This document shows, in pieces, positions 7,679 through 15,814 of a stretch of 64,000 nucleotides of DNA (position 1 is its first letter; every line of letters starts with the position of its first letter). The stretch covers positions 1 through 64,000 of the forward strand of contig CABQKC010000003.1 in assembly GCA_902464635.1 (NCBI GenBank), given 5' to 3'. The DNA is from an uncultured Caryophanales bacterium (lineage in GTDB: Bacteria > Bacillota_I > Bacilli_A > RFN20 > CAG-826). The translations under genes and the position numbers were made by a program. The notes under the pieces were generated by a model. The model did no database searches and had not been told where the DNA came from. It was given only the letters and a program-made list of their open reading frames with translations.

Positions 7679-9469
7679 ATGTATTACTCAAGCGGAAATT
7701 ATGAAGCGTTCGCACATCCACAAAAACCAAAGGATGCCGACAAGAAATCAGCTTATATCATCGGGAGTGGCCTAGCAGGACTAACTGCTGCCTTCTATCT
7801 AGTTAGAGATGGACAATTAAAAGGAAACCGTATCCATATATTAGAAAGAGACCCATTAGGTGGTGGAGCTTGCGATGGATATTATGATCCTCGTAAGGGA
7901 TATATCATGCGTGGTGGAAGAGAAATGGATAACCATTTCGAAGTCATGTGGGATGTATTTAGGGATGTCCCAACCCTAGAAGATAAAAATGTATCTGTTC
8001 TAGATGATTATTATTGGCTAAATAAAAAAGATCCTAACTATTCTTTATGCAGGGCTACAGTAAATAGGGGAGAAAACGCCAACACGGGACTTAATTTCAC
8101 TCTTACTAAGAAAGCCCAGAGGGAATTACTAAAATTATTCTTAACTACTGATGAAGATTTGGCCTATAAGAAAATTAGCGATGTATTTACTACCCAATTC
8201 TTCCAATCCAATTTCTGGCTTTATTGGCAGACCATGTTTGCCTTCCAAGAATCTTCTAGCGCACTAGAAATGAAGCTATATTTACAAAGATATGTACACC
8301 ATATCGATGGATTGCCAGATTTCTCGGCCTTAAGATTTACTAGATATAACCAATATGATTCCATGATTCTTCCTTTGGAGAATTATCTAAAAGAACACGG
8401 CGTTGATTTTAGATATGGAGTCGAAGTAAAAGACGTCCAATTCGATACTAGCGACAATAACCATAAAGTAGTTACTAAATTAGTTATCAAAGCCAATGGC
8501 GAAGAAGAAGAAATTGGCTTGATGGAAGATGACTTGGTATTCATTACCAATGGATCTTGCGTCGATTCTAGCTGCATTGGAGATCAAACTCACGCACCTG
8601 ATTTATCTAAAATCAAAGAAGGAAGTGGACCTAGCTGGGATATGTGGAAACGTATCGCTAGCCAATGCAGGGATGATACTTTTGGCCATCCAGAGCTATT
8701 CTGCTCAAATATAAAAGATACTAACTGGATGTCTGCTACTATTGAATGCGATGATACTTTGCTTCCATATATAAAAGCAATTTGTAAAAGAGACCCTCAT
8801 TCAGGCAAAGTCGTTACTGGCGGGATTGTCACTGCTAAGGATTCCTGGAATAACTGGAGATGCTCCTGGACTATAAATAGGCAAGGACAATTCAAGGATC
8901 AACCAAAAGATAAGACCCTAGTATGGTTCTATTCATTGCATACTGATAAAGTCGGCAATTATGTAAAGAAAGCCATGAAGGATTGCACCGGCATAGAAGT
9001 CGCAATGGAATGGATGTATCTAATTGGAGTTCCAGAAGAAAAGATTGAAGATTTAGCCAAGAATCATTGCAATACTACTACGGCCTACATGCCTTATATT
9101 GATGCTTTCTTCCTTCCACGCGGAGAAGGGGACCGTCCATATGTAGTTCCTCATGGTGCGGTTAACTTCGCTTTCCTTGGGCAATTCGCGGAAGTCAAGC
9201 ACGATACAATATTCACGACCGAATATTCTATGCGTACTGGTATGGAAGCTGTCTATACCTTGCTTAATATCGATAGAGGTGTCCCAGAAGTTTGGGGTTC
9301 TAGATACGATGTTAGGGAATTATTAAGGGCAACCTATTATGCTCTTGATAGAAAAAAGATTACTGAAGCCAAGATGAGTGCAATTGAAAAAGTAGCACTT
9401 AAAAAGGTTTTGAAATTAGTAAAAAATACCGAGGTTGAGAAGCTTTTAGAGGAATCTCACCTTATATAG
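7679..9469 (+). CDS. ohyA: Oleate hydratase (FAD, MCRA family)
   Basis: A 596-residue FAD enzyme that adds water to the cis-9 double bond of oleate and related host fatty acids to give 10-hydroxystearate, a detoxification and biohydrogenation reaction at the membrane face. The dinucleotide fold is clear (IIGSGLAGLTAAFYLVRDG, about 27-45; ILERD with the ribose-binding Glu; GGGACDG). The catalytic RGGREMDNHFE block has its Glu at position 82. The length matches the family. AAGGAG lies eight bases before the ATG. It is a single-gene unit closed by a terminator. A gene for fatty-acid hydration fits gut or rumen life. Confidence 0.96.
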   Translation: MYYSSGNYEAFAHPQKPKDADKKSAYIIGSGLAGLTAAFYLVRDGQLKGNRIHILERDPLGGGACDGYYDPRKGYIMRGGREMDNHFEVMWDVFRDVPTLEDKNVSVLDDYYWLNKKDPNYSLCRATVNRGENANTGLNFTLTKKAQRELLKLFLTTDEDLAYKKISDVFTTQFFQSNFWLYWQTMFAFQESSSALEMKLYLQRYVHHIDGLPDFSALRFTRYNQYDSMILPLENYLKEHGVDFRYGVEVKDVQFDTSDNNHKVVTKLVIKANGEEEEIGLMEDDLVFITNGSCVDSSCIGDQTHAPDLSKIKEGSGPSWDMWKRIASQCRDDTFGHPELFCSNIKDTNWMSATIECDDTLLPYIKAICKRDPHSGKVVTGGIVTAKDSWNNWRCSWTINRQGQFKDQPKDKTLVWFYSLHTDKVGNYVKKAMKDCTGIEVAMEWMYLIGVPEEKIEDLAKNHCNTTTAYMPYIDAFFLPRGEGDRPYVVPHGAVNFAFLGQFAEVKHDTIFTTEYSMRTGMEAVYTLLNIDRGVPEVWGSRYDVRELLRATYYALDRKKITEAKMSAIEKVALKKVLKLVKNTEVEKLLEESHLI

Positions 9470-9476
9470 GTAGCTT

Positions 9477-9514
9477 GCGGGAGGCCGTACATAGACGACT
9501 TCCCGCATTTTTTG
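9477..9514 (+). terminator. Terminator of oleate hydratase
   Basis: GCGGGAG (9477-9483) pairs with CTTCCCGC (9499-9506) over a 15-base loop; ATTTTTTG follows. Confidence 0.92.
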
Positions 9515-9515
9515 T

Positions 9516-9544
9516 TTGACAAGTCTAGTTAGAGATACTATCAT
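9516..9544 (+). promoter_or_regulatory. Consensus promoter of tRNA-Ala
   Basis: TTGACA at 9516-9521, exactly 17 bases, then TATCAT at 9539-9544. Transcription would start about 20 bases before the tRNA. Confidence 0.85.
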
Positions 9545-9570
9545 ACTATTCGCGTTGCAAAACGTGATGT

Positions 9571-9646
9571 GGGCCTTTAGCTCAGCTGGGAGAGCGCCTC
9601 CATGGCATGGAGGAGGTCATCGGTTCGATCCCGACAAGGTCCACCA
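9571..9646 (+). tRNA. tRNA-Ala (anticodon GGC)
   Basis: Acceptor GGGCCTT/AAGGTCC (one G-T pair), D arm GCTC/GAGC, anticodon stem CCTCC/GGAGG with loop ATGGCAT, T arm ATCGG/CCGA(T). The CCA end is encoded at 9644-9646. Anticodon GGC reads GCC and GCT. Confidence 0.97.
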
Positions 9647-9660
9647 ATTAGAAATCATGG

Positions 9661-9687
9661 CCCTGAAGTAAAATCAGGGTTTTTCTT
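9661..9687 (+). terminator. Terminator of tRNA-Ala
   Basis: CCCTGA (9661-9666) and TCAGGG (9674-9679) form a 6-bp stem, followed by TTTTTCTTT. Confidence 0.92.
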
Positions 9688-9707
9688 TAATAAATTGAAC
9701 ATCGACT

Positions 9708-9762
9708 TTAACAAAATTAAAAAAAACTTAACAAAATTAAAGTATATGCATATACTATAGCC
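9708..9762 (+). promoter_or_regulatory. Promoter with palindromic operator, leaderless start
   Basis: TTAACA (9728-9733), a 17-base spacer and TATACT (9751-9756) form a good promoter. A perfect 14-bp palindrome, GTATATGCATATAC (9742-9755), covers the -10 box, so a dimeric repressor bound there would block transcription. A direct repeat of TTAACAAAATTAA occurs at 9708-9720 and 9728-9740. The start codon at 9763 lies only six bases after the -10 box, where the transcript itself should begin. Confidence 0.8.
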
Positions 9763-10044
9763 ATGGAACAGAAGTGGCTAGAAGTATTAACAGATGATGA
9801 CTTGGAATTCCTCCATCAATTCATCCTTTGCTCAGGATCATTAAAAGATCTTGCATCGCAATATGGGGTTTCTTACCCTACGATTCGAATTCGTGCAGAT
9901 AAAATAATCGAAAAGATTCGAATGGTGGATAACAAGGAATCTCCTTTTGTAGCGTATATAAAAACCATGGCCATGGACGAAAAAATCTCTCTTGATGCTG
10001 CCCGAGACCTAATCACGATGTTCCGACTTATTTATAAGGAGTAA
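9763..10044 (+). CDS. DUF2089-like helix-turn-helix regulator
   Basis: A 93-residue protein. DLEFLHQFILCSGSLKDLA followed by YGVSYPTIRIRADKII matches the C-terminal helix-turn-helix part of DUF2089 proteins. The N-terminal zinc ribbon of the longer members is missing. The C-terminal helix (about 60-93) may dimerise. There is no Shine-Dalgarno sequence, and the mRNA is probably leaderless. A palindrome over the promoter suggests autoregulation. Downstream, with a four-base-scale gap and a good AAGGAG, comes a small membrane protein and then a secreted protein, so it likely controls this three-gene unit. Confidence 0.75.
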   Translation: MEQKWLEVLTDDDLEFLHQFILCSGSLKDLASQYGVSYPTIRIRADKIIEKIRMVDNKESPFVAYIKTMAMDEKISLDAARDLITMFRLIYKE

Positions 10045-10047
10045 TTT

Positions 10048-10440
10048 ATGATTTTAAGCACTGTTGAAAGTGATCGTTCCTTCCTTATTTGGTCCTGTGT
10101 TTATCCTGCTATTGGTGTACTTTTTGGCATAGCAATGATAATTCTTTATATCAAATTTAAGGAAAAGAACCTTATCAAACCCTTCTTGGCTGTCCCAATT
10201 TTAGGGTTGGTGTATGGCGTTGTTTATACTTCTGTTTACTGTGCCGTAACCCTTAAACAAGGAGGATTTACCTATATCTACGTAATTCGTTCGTTTGAAG
10301 GGTTTGCTATAGATTTTATAGTATGGATTTGCCTGTTTATTCATTCCAGCGTTACTAAACGTTATCGCAAAGACGTTGATGATAAGAAATTATCGTCAAA
10401 GCTTTCCGAAGACGAAAAAGTGAAAATATCTAATTTTTAA
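10048..10440 (+). CDS. Small membrane protein, three segments
   Basis: Not recognised. The 130-residue protein has three hydrophobic segments (about 12-36, 43-66, 82-100) and a charged cytoplasmic tail (about 103-130). AAGGAG overlaps the upstream stop region, so translation is coupled to the DUF2089-like gene. Located between a regulator and a secreted protein, it could be an immunity, secretion or sensor partner; nothing in the sequence decides this. Confidence 0.7.
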   Translation: MILSTVESDRSFLIWSCVYPAIGVLFGIAMIILYIKFKEKNLIKPFLAVPILGLVYGVVYTSVYCAVTLKQGGFTYIYVIRSFEGFAIDFIVWICLFIHSSVTKRYRKDVDDKKLSSKLSEDEKVKISNF

Positions 10441-10451
10441 GGATTTTAAAT

Positions 10452-11261
10452 ATGAATTTATTATTACTAGCTAGTGCTCTTTTGGCTTGCGCTACAACAT
10501 TTGTTTCTAATCCAGTCGAAACTTCATTCAGCAATGAAGAAGCCCTCAATTTTAAATCAATTCAAAAGAAGGCTGCTTTAAATAGCGATTCTTCATTTAT
10601 AAGAACTAATACTTTTAAAGACAGGGTAACTGTAAAGGATCCAATTGGTTACTTTATTTATGATATGTCAGTTTACCGTTCCGATTTTACTGATGTTTCT
10701 TATCTATATCTTTGCGAACTTGTTGTTGATTTTACTCCTGGTTCTGTTGCTACTAAAAATGAATCTGGTTATGATTGGCATTATGATTTCTGGGCAGCCG
10801 ATGTTACTCTTGGGATTCCGAATAATTTATCTCAAGCTAAAGTAAAGGATTTTTGGCCCAAGTCTTCTAGCGTGCAAGTAACATTAACTTCATCTTATAG
10901 TACAAATTATACATTAGGAGTTGGCGGTGGAACCAATTTAGGTGGTGGCGCTTCAATTAATGCATCCGGAAACGCTGGATATACCATATCCCATTCAACT
11001 AGCACGACAAGCGAAGATCCATCAGTCTCAGCTCAACTTTTATCAAATAATCAAAAGACTGCAAAATGGAATATTCAATGTACTGTCCAACGTGGATTAA
11101 CCTATAATTTTGCATGTTACCTATTAGTAGAATTACCAAAAAGCTACACAGCCACCTTTGCCTATTCTTCTTCAATCGATATGACTTGCATTGCTTGGAA
11201 GGGATATTGGTGGGAGCAAAAGAAACACGTTATCGCTAACAATAGCATTGCATCAAATTAA
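10452..11261 (+). CDS. Secreted protein, possibly leukocidin-like pore former
   Basis: A 269-residue exported protein. The N-terminus is hydrophobic with LLAC at residues 10-13, a possible lipobox, but the n-region unusually lacks Lys/Arg. Residues about 125-205 are rich in Gly/Ser/Thr with alternating polar and small residues (LGVGGGTNLGGGASINASG, then GYTISHSTSTTSED), ending in QKTAKWNI. This layout (Pro-Lys before the stretch, glycine-rich strand, Y-x-IS strand, SKS/QKT-x-x-W block) is like the stem-to-cap part of leukocidin/alpha-haemolysin beta-barrel toxins as I know them. A Trp-rich stretch (AWKGYWWEQ) lies near the C-terminus. Overall similarity is weak, so an unrelated surface beta-protein remains possible. 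AAGG sits eight bases before the start. Confidence 0.6.
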   Translation: MNLLLLASALLACATTFVSNPVETSFSNEEALNFKSIQKKAALNSDSSFIRTNTFKDRVTVKDPIGYFIYDMSVYRSDFTDVSYLYLCELVVDFTPGSVATKNESGYDWHYDFWAADVTLGIPNNLSQAKVKDFWPKSSSVQVTLTSSYSTNYTLGVGGGTNLGGGASINASGNAGYTISHSTSTTSEDPSVSAQLLSNNQKTAKWNIQCTVQRGLTYNFACYLLVELPKSYTATFAYSSSIDMTCIAWKGYWWEQKKHVIANNSIASN

Positions 11262-11431
11262 ATTTACTTCTTATAGCCCTATTTAGATGAATGATAGAAA
11301 ACTAATTCTATTTGAATGTAGTTCTCTATTGTCCGTCTTTTTATTTAGAATAAGCTGGACATGTATTCATTAATGTATTCCACACCTATGTTTTTCTTGC
11401 CTTTTGATTATCTATTAAGTAGGCTTTTCCT

Positions 11432-11968
11432 ATGGAAAAAAATAAGAAAAAAATGGATGAGCTAACTAAAGCGAAGCTCATATACACGATTGAATTAGTT
11501 GTATTCTCGATTGTATTCCTAGTTATTGGAATATTAAACATCTTACAAATCATTTATCCAAAGGAGTGGAGGGCTAGTGCTGTTTTGTATCTAACTTCTA
11601 TTGGTGGATTTATTGGAATAGTTGATTTTATTTGGATGTTAGCATCTAAAAAAAGAAGGGCTAAAGGTTCTTTATTAGATAAAGCTTTGGTAGTACCTGC
11701 TACTATATTTATCGCTCCTTTATCAATATATCAATTAGCTAACGGGATAACTTCTTTTATCCCTTGGCAAATAGGATCGGGATTATGTTACTTATCTTTG
11801 GTTTATATAATCGAGGCTATATACCATTGGTATCACCCAATCCCTGGATTATTAGAAGATGATGAAAAGAAAGTCGACTTAACTAAAGAAATAGTTATAG
11901 AAGAAAATCCTTCGATTGTAGAGAAAGAAGTGGAGGAACCTAAAGATGAGGAAAAGGAAGTTAAATAA
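11432..11968 (+). CDS. Four-helix membrane protein of unknown function
   Basis: Not recognised. The 178 residues contain four hydrophobic segments (about 15-40, 49-70, 85-105, 110-130) and then a 45-residue acidic tail rich in Glu/Lys. The start is uncertain: no ribosome site precedes 11432, and an in-frame ATG at 11453 could serve. The 3' end overlaps the GH3 gene by 23 bases. The GGAGG for that gene lies inside this one, which implies coupled expression. Confidence 0.65.
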   Translation: MEKNKKKMDELTKAKLIYTIELVVFSIVFLVIGILNILQIIYPKEWRASAVLYLTSIGGFIGIVDFIWMLASKKRRAKGSLLDKALVVPATIFIAPLSIYQLANGITSFIPWQIGSGLCYLSLVYIIEAIYHWYHPIPGLLEDDEKKVDLTKEIVIEENPSIVEKEVEEPKDEEKEVK

Positions 11969-14333
11969 AAATTCATTACCTCTAGAAGAAAGCCTTCCTC
12001 TTCTTTATGGAGATGGGAACTGGCTAATTAGAGGTGTCCCTAGTTTAAAATTACCTCCTTTAAGGATGAGAGATGGTCCTTTAGGAATTAGGAATGTCAG
12101 CGATGACAATGATTGGGGAGGGGATATTGAACCTACAATTTGCTATCCTGCCCCTTGTTTAACTGCCTGTTCTTTTAATAAGGAATTATTATTTAAATTC
12201 GGTGAGGTTCTAGGAAAAGAAGCTAGACATAACGATATTAATTTAGTTTTAGCCCCTGGAGTTAATATAAAAAGGAACCCATTATGTGGGAGGAATTTTG
12301 AATATTATTCAGAAGATCCTTATCTAGCTGGTAAATTGGCTTCCTCTTTTATTAACGGCATCCAAAGTGTTGGAATTGGCTCATCTTTAAAGCATTTTGC
12401 CTGCAATTCGCAAGAAACTAGCAGAATGAGCAATGATTCGATTGTTGATGAAAGAGCCTTATTTGAAATATATCTAAAGCCATTTGAAATCGCTATTAAG
12501 GAAGCTTCCCCTTGGACGGTAATGTGCTCTTATAACAAGATAAACGGGCAATATGCATCTAATTCCTCGTTTCTATTAAAAGAAGTATTGAGGAATAAAT
12601 GGAATTACCGGGGTGTAGTTATATCCGATTGGGGTGCGACTAGTGATTTTATCACTTCCCATAATGATGGGCTTGATGTTGAAATGCCTTGTCTAGTATC
12701 TAGATATAAAGATTTAGAGAAAGCATATAAAAGGGGTGCCTTAAATAAAGATGATTTAAATAAAAGCACGACCCGTATTGTATCTTTATTAGAAAAATCA
12801 AATAATGCAAAAAAGATTAAGGATGACTTTGATAAAGAAGAGGCGAAAAAGCTATCTTTGGATTTAGCTCTTGATTCCATGGTTTTATTAAAAAACGAAG
12901 GGGTTTTGCCTTTGAAGTCTCTTACATCTACCTGTGTCATTGGGTCATTTGCTGAATATCTTCGTTTCCAAGGCGGAGGGTCTAGCAAGGTAAAATGTGA
13001 GACCCCTGTATCGTTTTTAGATGTAATTAATGAAGATAGGAAAAAGAAAATACCTTATTCAAAAGGATATTCTTTAACTATAGATAATGAATCAGATCTA
13101 GAAATAGAGGCGATAGATTTAGCTGCCAAAAGCAAGAATGTAATCTTATTTTTAGGATTACCTGAATATATTGAATCAGAAGGTAAGGATAGGGAGAATA
13201 TGCTTCTTCCCGATGACCAACTTAGGTTATTTGATTCTATTTATAGCGTGAATCAAAATATAATCGTTGTTTTAGGATGCGGGGCTCCTGTTGAACTTCC
13301 GTTTAAGGATAAGGCTAAAGCCATATTGCTTTCTTATTTGCCGGGCGAAATGGGGGCAGTGGCAATTAAGAAAATCTTATTAGGAGAAGTATCTCCTTCT
13401 GGAAGATTAGCGGAAACCTGGCCAAAGCACTTAAGCGAAGTTCCTTCTTTTGGCTTTTATCCTGGAGTCGAGCAATCTTTATATAGAGAATCAATATATG
13501 TTGGGTACCGTTATTATTTAAGCGCGAATAGAGATGTAAATTATATCTTTGGAAGTGGGCTAAGCTATGCCAAATTCAAATATGGGAAAATAGCATTATC
13601 CAATAAAGAGATTAAGGAAAATGAAGAAATAGAAGTAAGCATCGATATTCAAAATACTTCTAAAATAGATTCATCTTTATCTATTTGCCTTTATATTGAA
13701 TCCCCTAAAGGCAATGTATTTAAACCTAATAAATGGCTAGCTGATTTTAGTAAGAACTATTTTAAAATAGGCGAGGCAAAATCTATTAAATTCAAGTTGC
13801 CTTATTCTTGCTTTTGCTTCTACGATACCAAATCAAAATCGTTTAAAGCAGAGACAGGGGTCTATCAAGTTCAAATTTGCGGGGCTGCCGATGAAGTTAT
13901 GGCATCTAGTAAAATCAATCTAGTTAGCAATGATGTATTTGAATCCAATCTATTAGAGATGCCTATTTACTATTCACCAAAAAAAGATGGATTTCTCCAA
14001 TACGATAATGATTTCGAACATCTTTTAGGAAGGACAGTTCCTCTAGCAAAAGATCCAAAGAGCAGACCTTATAGCCTTGATTCTACTGTTGGAGATATAA
14101 AAAAGACTTTCATTGGCAAGAAGATATATAAAATAGGCGTGAACTCCTTGCTTAAAGGGGGATGGGATAAGGAAGAGGCTATTTATTCGATAGAAACATT
14201 GCCGGTTAGAAATTTAATCATGCAGAAAGGTGTAAAAGATAAAATGCCTTATTTCGTAGTCAATTTGGCTAATGGGCATTATTTATGGGGTCTTATTTAT
14301 TACTTATTCAATATAAAGAAAAATGTGCGTTAA
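11946..14333 (+). CDS. GH3 family glycosidase (beta-glucosidase-like)
   Basis: A 795-residue cytoplasmic GH3 enzyme; there is no signal peptide. The (alpha/beta)8 domain (about 10-280) carries the substrate-binding RDGPLGIR, GRNFEYYSEDP and LKHFACN (Lys149-His150). The nucleophile is Asp228 in VVISDWGA. The second alpha/beta domain (about 300-520) follows, then a fibronectin-III-like domain near IFGSGLSYAKF and an extra C-terminal segment (about 660-795). GGAGG lies nine bases before the ATG. It overlaps the preceding membrane protein by 23 bases and the next esterase by 11, so these three form one unit. Substrate could be a beta-glucoside or beta-xyloside taken up as an oligosaccharide. Confidence 0.92.
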   Translation: MRKRKLNKNSLPLEESLPLLYGDGNWLIRGVPSLKLPPLRMRDGPLGIRNVSDDNDWGGDIEPTICYPAPCLTACSFNKELLFKFGEVLGKEARHNDINLVLAPGVNIKRNPLCGRNFEYYSEDPYLAGKLASSFINGIQSVGIGSSLKHFACNSQETSRMSNDSIVDERALFEIYLKPFEIAIKEASPWTVMCSYNKINGQYASNSSFLLKEVLRNKWNYRGVVISDWGATSDFITSHNDGLDVEMPCLVSRYKDLEKAYKRGALNKDDLNKSTTRIVSLLEKSNNAKKIKDDFDKEEAKKLSLDLALDSMVLLKNEGVLPLKSLTSTCVIGSFAEYLRFQGGGSSKVKCETPVSFLDVINEDRKKKIPYSKGYSLTIDNESDLEIEAIDLAAKSKNVILFLGLPEYIESEGKDRENMLLPDDQLRLFDSIYSVNQNIIVVLGCGAPVELPFKDKAKAILLSYLPGEMGAVAIKKILLGEVSPSGRLAETWPKHLSEVPSFGFYPGVEQSLYRESIYVGYRYYLSANRDVNYIFGSGLSYAKFKYGKIALSNKEIKENEEIEVSIDIQNTSKIDSSLSICLYIESPKGNVFKPNKWLADFSKNYFKIGEAKSIKFKLPYSCFCFYDTKSKSFKAETGVYQVQICGAADEVMASSKINLVSNDVFESNLLEMPIYYSPKKDGFLQYDNDFEHLLGRTVPLAKDPKSRPYSLDSTVGDIKKTFIGKKIYKIGVNSLLKGGWDKEEAIYSIETLPVRNLIMQKGVKDKMPYFVVNLANGHYLWGLIYYLFNIKKNVR

Positions 14334-15258
14334 TTTGATTTTAGATATAGCTAGTAAAAAAGCATTTGATCTTCGTTGCGATGGTTCTCCTTTTTGCCCA
14401 TATCCATCCCCAACTGTATTTGGGGTAAATAAAGAAAGATTTACTTTCAAAAGCAAGAATAATACCCTTGTTGGTTATAGATATTTTCTAAATAAAGATA
14501 AATATAAGGCCAAGGTCATATTTTTCCATGGCTTCGGAGCAGGGCATACAGCTTATTCAAAAGAGATATCAGAAATAGTAAAACAAGGCTATTTAGTTTA
14601 TTCATTTGACTACACGGGGTGCATGGAATCAGAAGGAGAGAACATAATCTCTCTTGCCCAAGCCGTACTAGACATGGATGCATTTTTTGACTATCTAGCT
14701 AAAAATGATAATCATCCTGAATTAGAGACATATTCAATTGGTCATTCCTGGGGAGGATTTATTTCTTTATTGACTCTAGATAAAAAATATAATGTCTCCA
14801 AGGCTATTTCTTTAGCAGGAATGCCTTCAGTTAGCTATGCTTTTATCCAGAAAGCCCCATTTCTAGCAAAAAAGAAGAAACAGATAAATAAATATATTGC
14901 AAAAAGATTCTCGCCTCTTGCTTCTAAAGATGCTTTTGAAGTTGCCTTAGAATCAAATAAGCCATTCCTTTATATCCAAGGTGATTTAGATGAGATACTT
15001 CCATATAAAGATTGTTTGGTTAAATTTGAAAAGATGGCTAAAGGAAATAAAAAAGCCCATTTTTTAACTGTTTCTAACCGTCATCATCAACCTTATTATG
15101 ATATGGATGCATGTAATTACTTTAATGAATTATTCTTTAAGAAACATATTGGTGATCCAAATCATTCTAGCGATGTAGTAATAGATGAATCTAGATTATT
15201 TAAAGATGATAAACAGGTAATGAAGTCTATATTCGACTTTTTCTCTAATAAAGACTAA
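14323..15258 (+). CDS. Alpha/beta-hydrolase (S33-like esterase/lipase)
   Basis: A 311-residue cytoplasmic alpha/beta-hydrolase. It has the oxyanion-hole HGFGAGHTAY, the nucleophile elbow GHSWGG, the acid in GDLDEILP and the histidine in the NRHHQPYY block, so the catalytic triad is complete. The N-terminal 40 residues are an extension typical of monoglyceride lipase-like members in Firmicutes. It overlaps the GH3 gene by 11 bases and lacks its own clear ribosome site, which points to coupling. A role as esterase acting on acylated sugars is inferred from context only. Confidence 0.85.
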   Translation: MCVNLILDIASKKAFDLRCDGSPFCPYPSPTVFGVNKERFTFKSKNNTLVGYRYFLNKDKYKAKVIFFHGFGAGHTAYSKEISEIVKQGYLVYSFDYTGCMESEGENIISLAQAVLDMDAFFDYLAKNDNHPELETYSIGHSWGGFISLLTLDKKYNVSKAISLAGMPSVSYAFIQKAPFLAKKKKQINKYIAKRFSPLASKDAFEVALESNKPFLYIQGDLDEILPYKDCLVKFEKMAKGNKKAHFLTVSNRHHQPYYDMDACNYFNELFFKKHIGDPNHSSDVVIDESRLFKDDKQVMKSIFDFFSNKD

Positions 15259-15271
15259 AATTCTTTTCGTT

Positions 15272-15355
15272 GCACTGGTGGCGGAATGGTATACGCGTTG
15301 GTCTCAGAAGCCAATCGGGAAACCGGTGTGAGTTCAAGTCTCATCCAGTGCACCA
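15272..15355 (+). tRNA. tRNA-Leu (anticodon CAG)
   Basis: A class II tRNA with a long variable arm. Acceptor GCACTGG/CCAGTGC, anticodon stem TTGGT/GCCAA with loop CTCAGAA, variable arm TCGGGAAACCGGT, T arm GTGAG/CTCAT. CCA is encoded at 15353-15355. Confidence 0.96.
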
Positions 15356-15431
15356 ATTTAGATGAAATAATTGAAAAGTTCACGCGAATCCATCTCTCTT
15401 TTTAAGTAGTTTTTTAAAAACATAAGTTGAA

Positions 15432-15461
15432 CTTAAAATCTTGTTAATAGTTCGCTACAAT
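15432..15461 (+). promoter_or_regulatory. Promoter of the candidate structured RNA
   Basis: TACAAT at 15456-15461 with a weak CTTAAA at 15432-15437 (18-base spacer). Transcription would start near 15468, some 12 bases before the closing stem of the RNA. Confidence 0.45.
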
Positions 15462-15467
15462 ATACCT

Positions 15468-15760
15468 GTTCATATATTTAGACCGCGGACGTGTTTTGAC
15501 GTGATGAACGGTAATGATATATAGGACTACCACACTACGTGTTAGGGTGTGGTAATAGGGAAAGTATTGCCCAGTAGTGGTATGAGGGCATAGAAGAAGA
15601 GGTCGCGTAGGAGACGCTTCTATGTTCAAAAGGATCATCGCGCTCCCTGCAATTAGAATTAATTGAGCATGTGGCCGTCACGAGGATGACGTAACACCAG
15701 CAGTTAATGGACTAAGTCGATAACTGCAAGAAGGTGTTTTCGTTGTAGTGGCGGTTTTTG
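15468..15760 (+). ncRNA. Candidate large structured non-coding RNA
   Basis: No protein reading fits. The stretch folds by eye into a closed multibranch. The closing stem is AGACCGC (15480-15486) with GCGGTTT (15751-15757). Hairpins are TACCACAC/GTGTGGTA (15528-15535, 15547-15554), TGCCC/GGGCA (15568-15590), CATAGAAG/CTTCTATG with inner GCGT/ACGC (15589-15624), CAATTA/TAATTG (15650-15665) and CGTCA/TGACG (15676-15691). A nested AACACC/GGTGTT around GCAGTTA/TAACTGC spans 15693-15738. T-rich sequence follows the closing stem. I do not recognise it as tmRNA, RNase P, SRP, 6S or a common riboswitch. Base content is clearly more GC-rich than its surroundings. Confidence 0.6.
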
Positions 15761-15767
15761 TTATCCC

Positions 15768-15805
15768 CCTTTCGGAAGCACGACTTGTCTAGCTAACGAA
15801 AGGAG
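15768..15805 (+). promoter_or_regulatory. Hairpin sequestering a ribosome site
   Basis: CCTTTCG (15768-15774) pairs with CGAAAGG (15797-15803), covering most of AAAGGAG. The 22-base loop contains no other stem. This looks like a translational on/off switch placed directly behind the structured RNA. Confidence 0.5.
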
Positions 15806-15814
15806 ATTTTATTT

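Noticed and set aside
7566..7775. 69-codon frame overlapping the terminator and hydratase start
   Set aside because: It crosses a clear terminator hairpin and the hydratase ribosome site in a different frame.
15444..15638. 64-codon minus-strand frame across the structured RNA
   Set aside because: No ribosome site or protein-like pattern; the stretch is better explained by RNA stems.
15468..15760. Idea that the structured RNA is tmRNA, RNase P, SRP RNA, 6S RNA or a group I/II intron
   Set aside because: It lacks the CCA-ended tRNA-like part of tmRNA, the conserved P4 and GAGGAAAGTCC segments of RNase P, the SRP Alu/S-domain tetraloop context, and the intron catalytic domain V or G-binding site. 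No coding sequence is interrupted.
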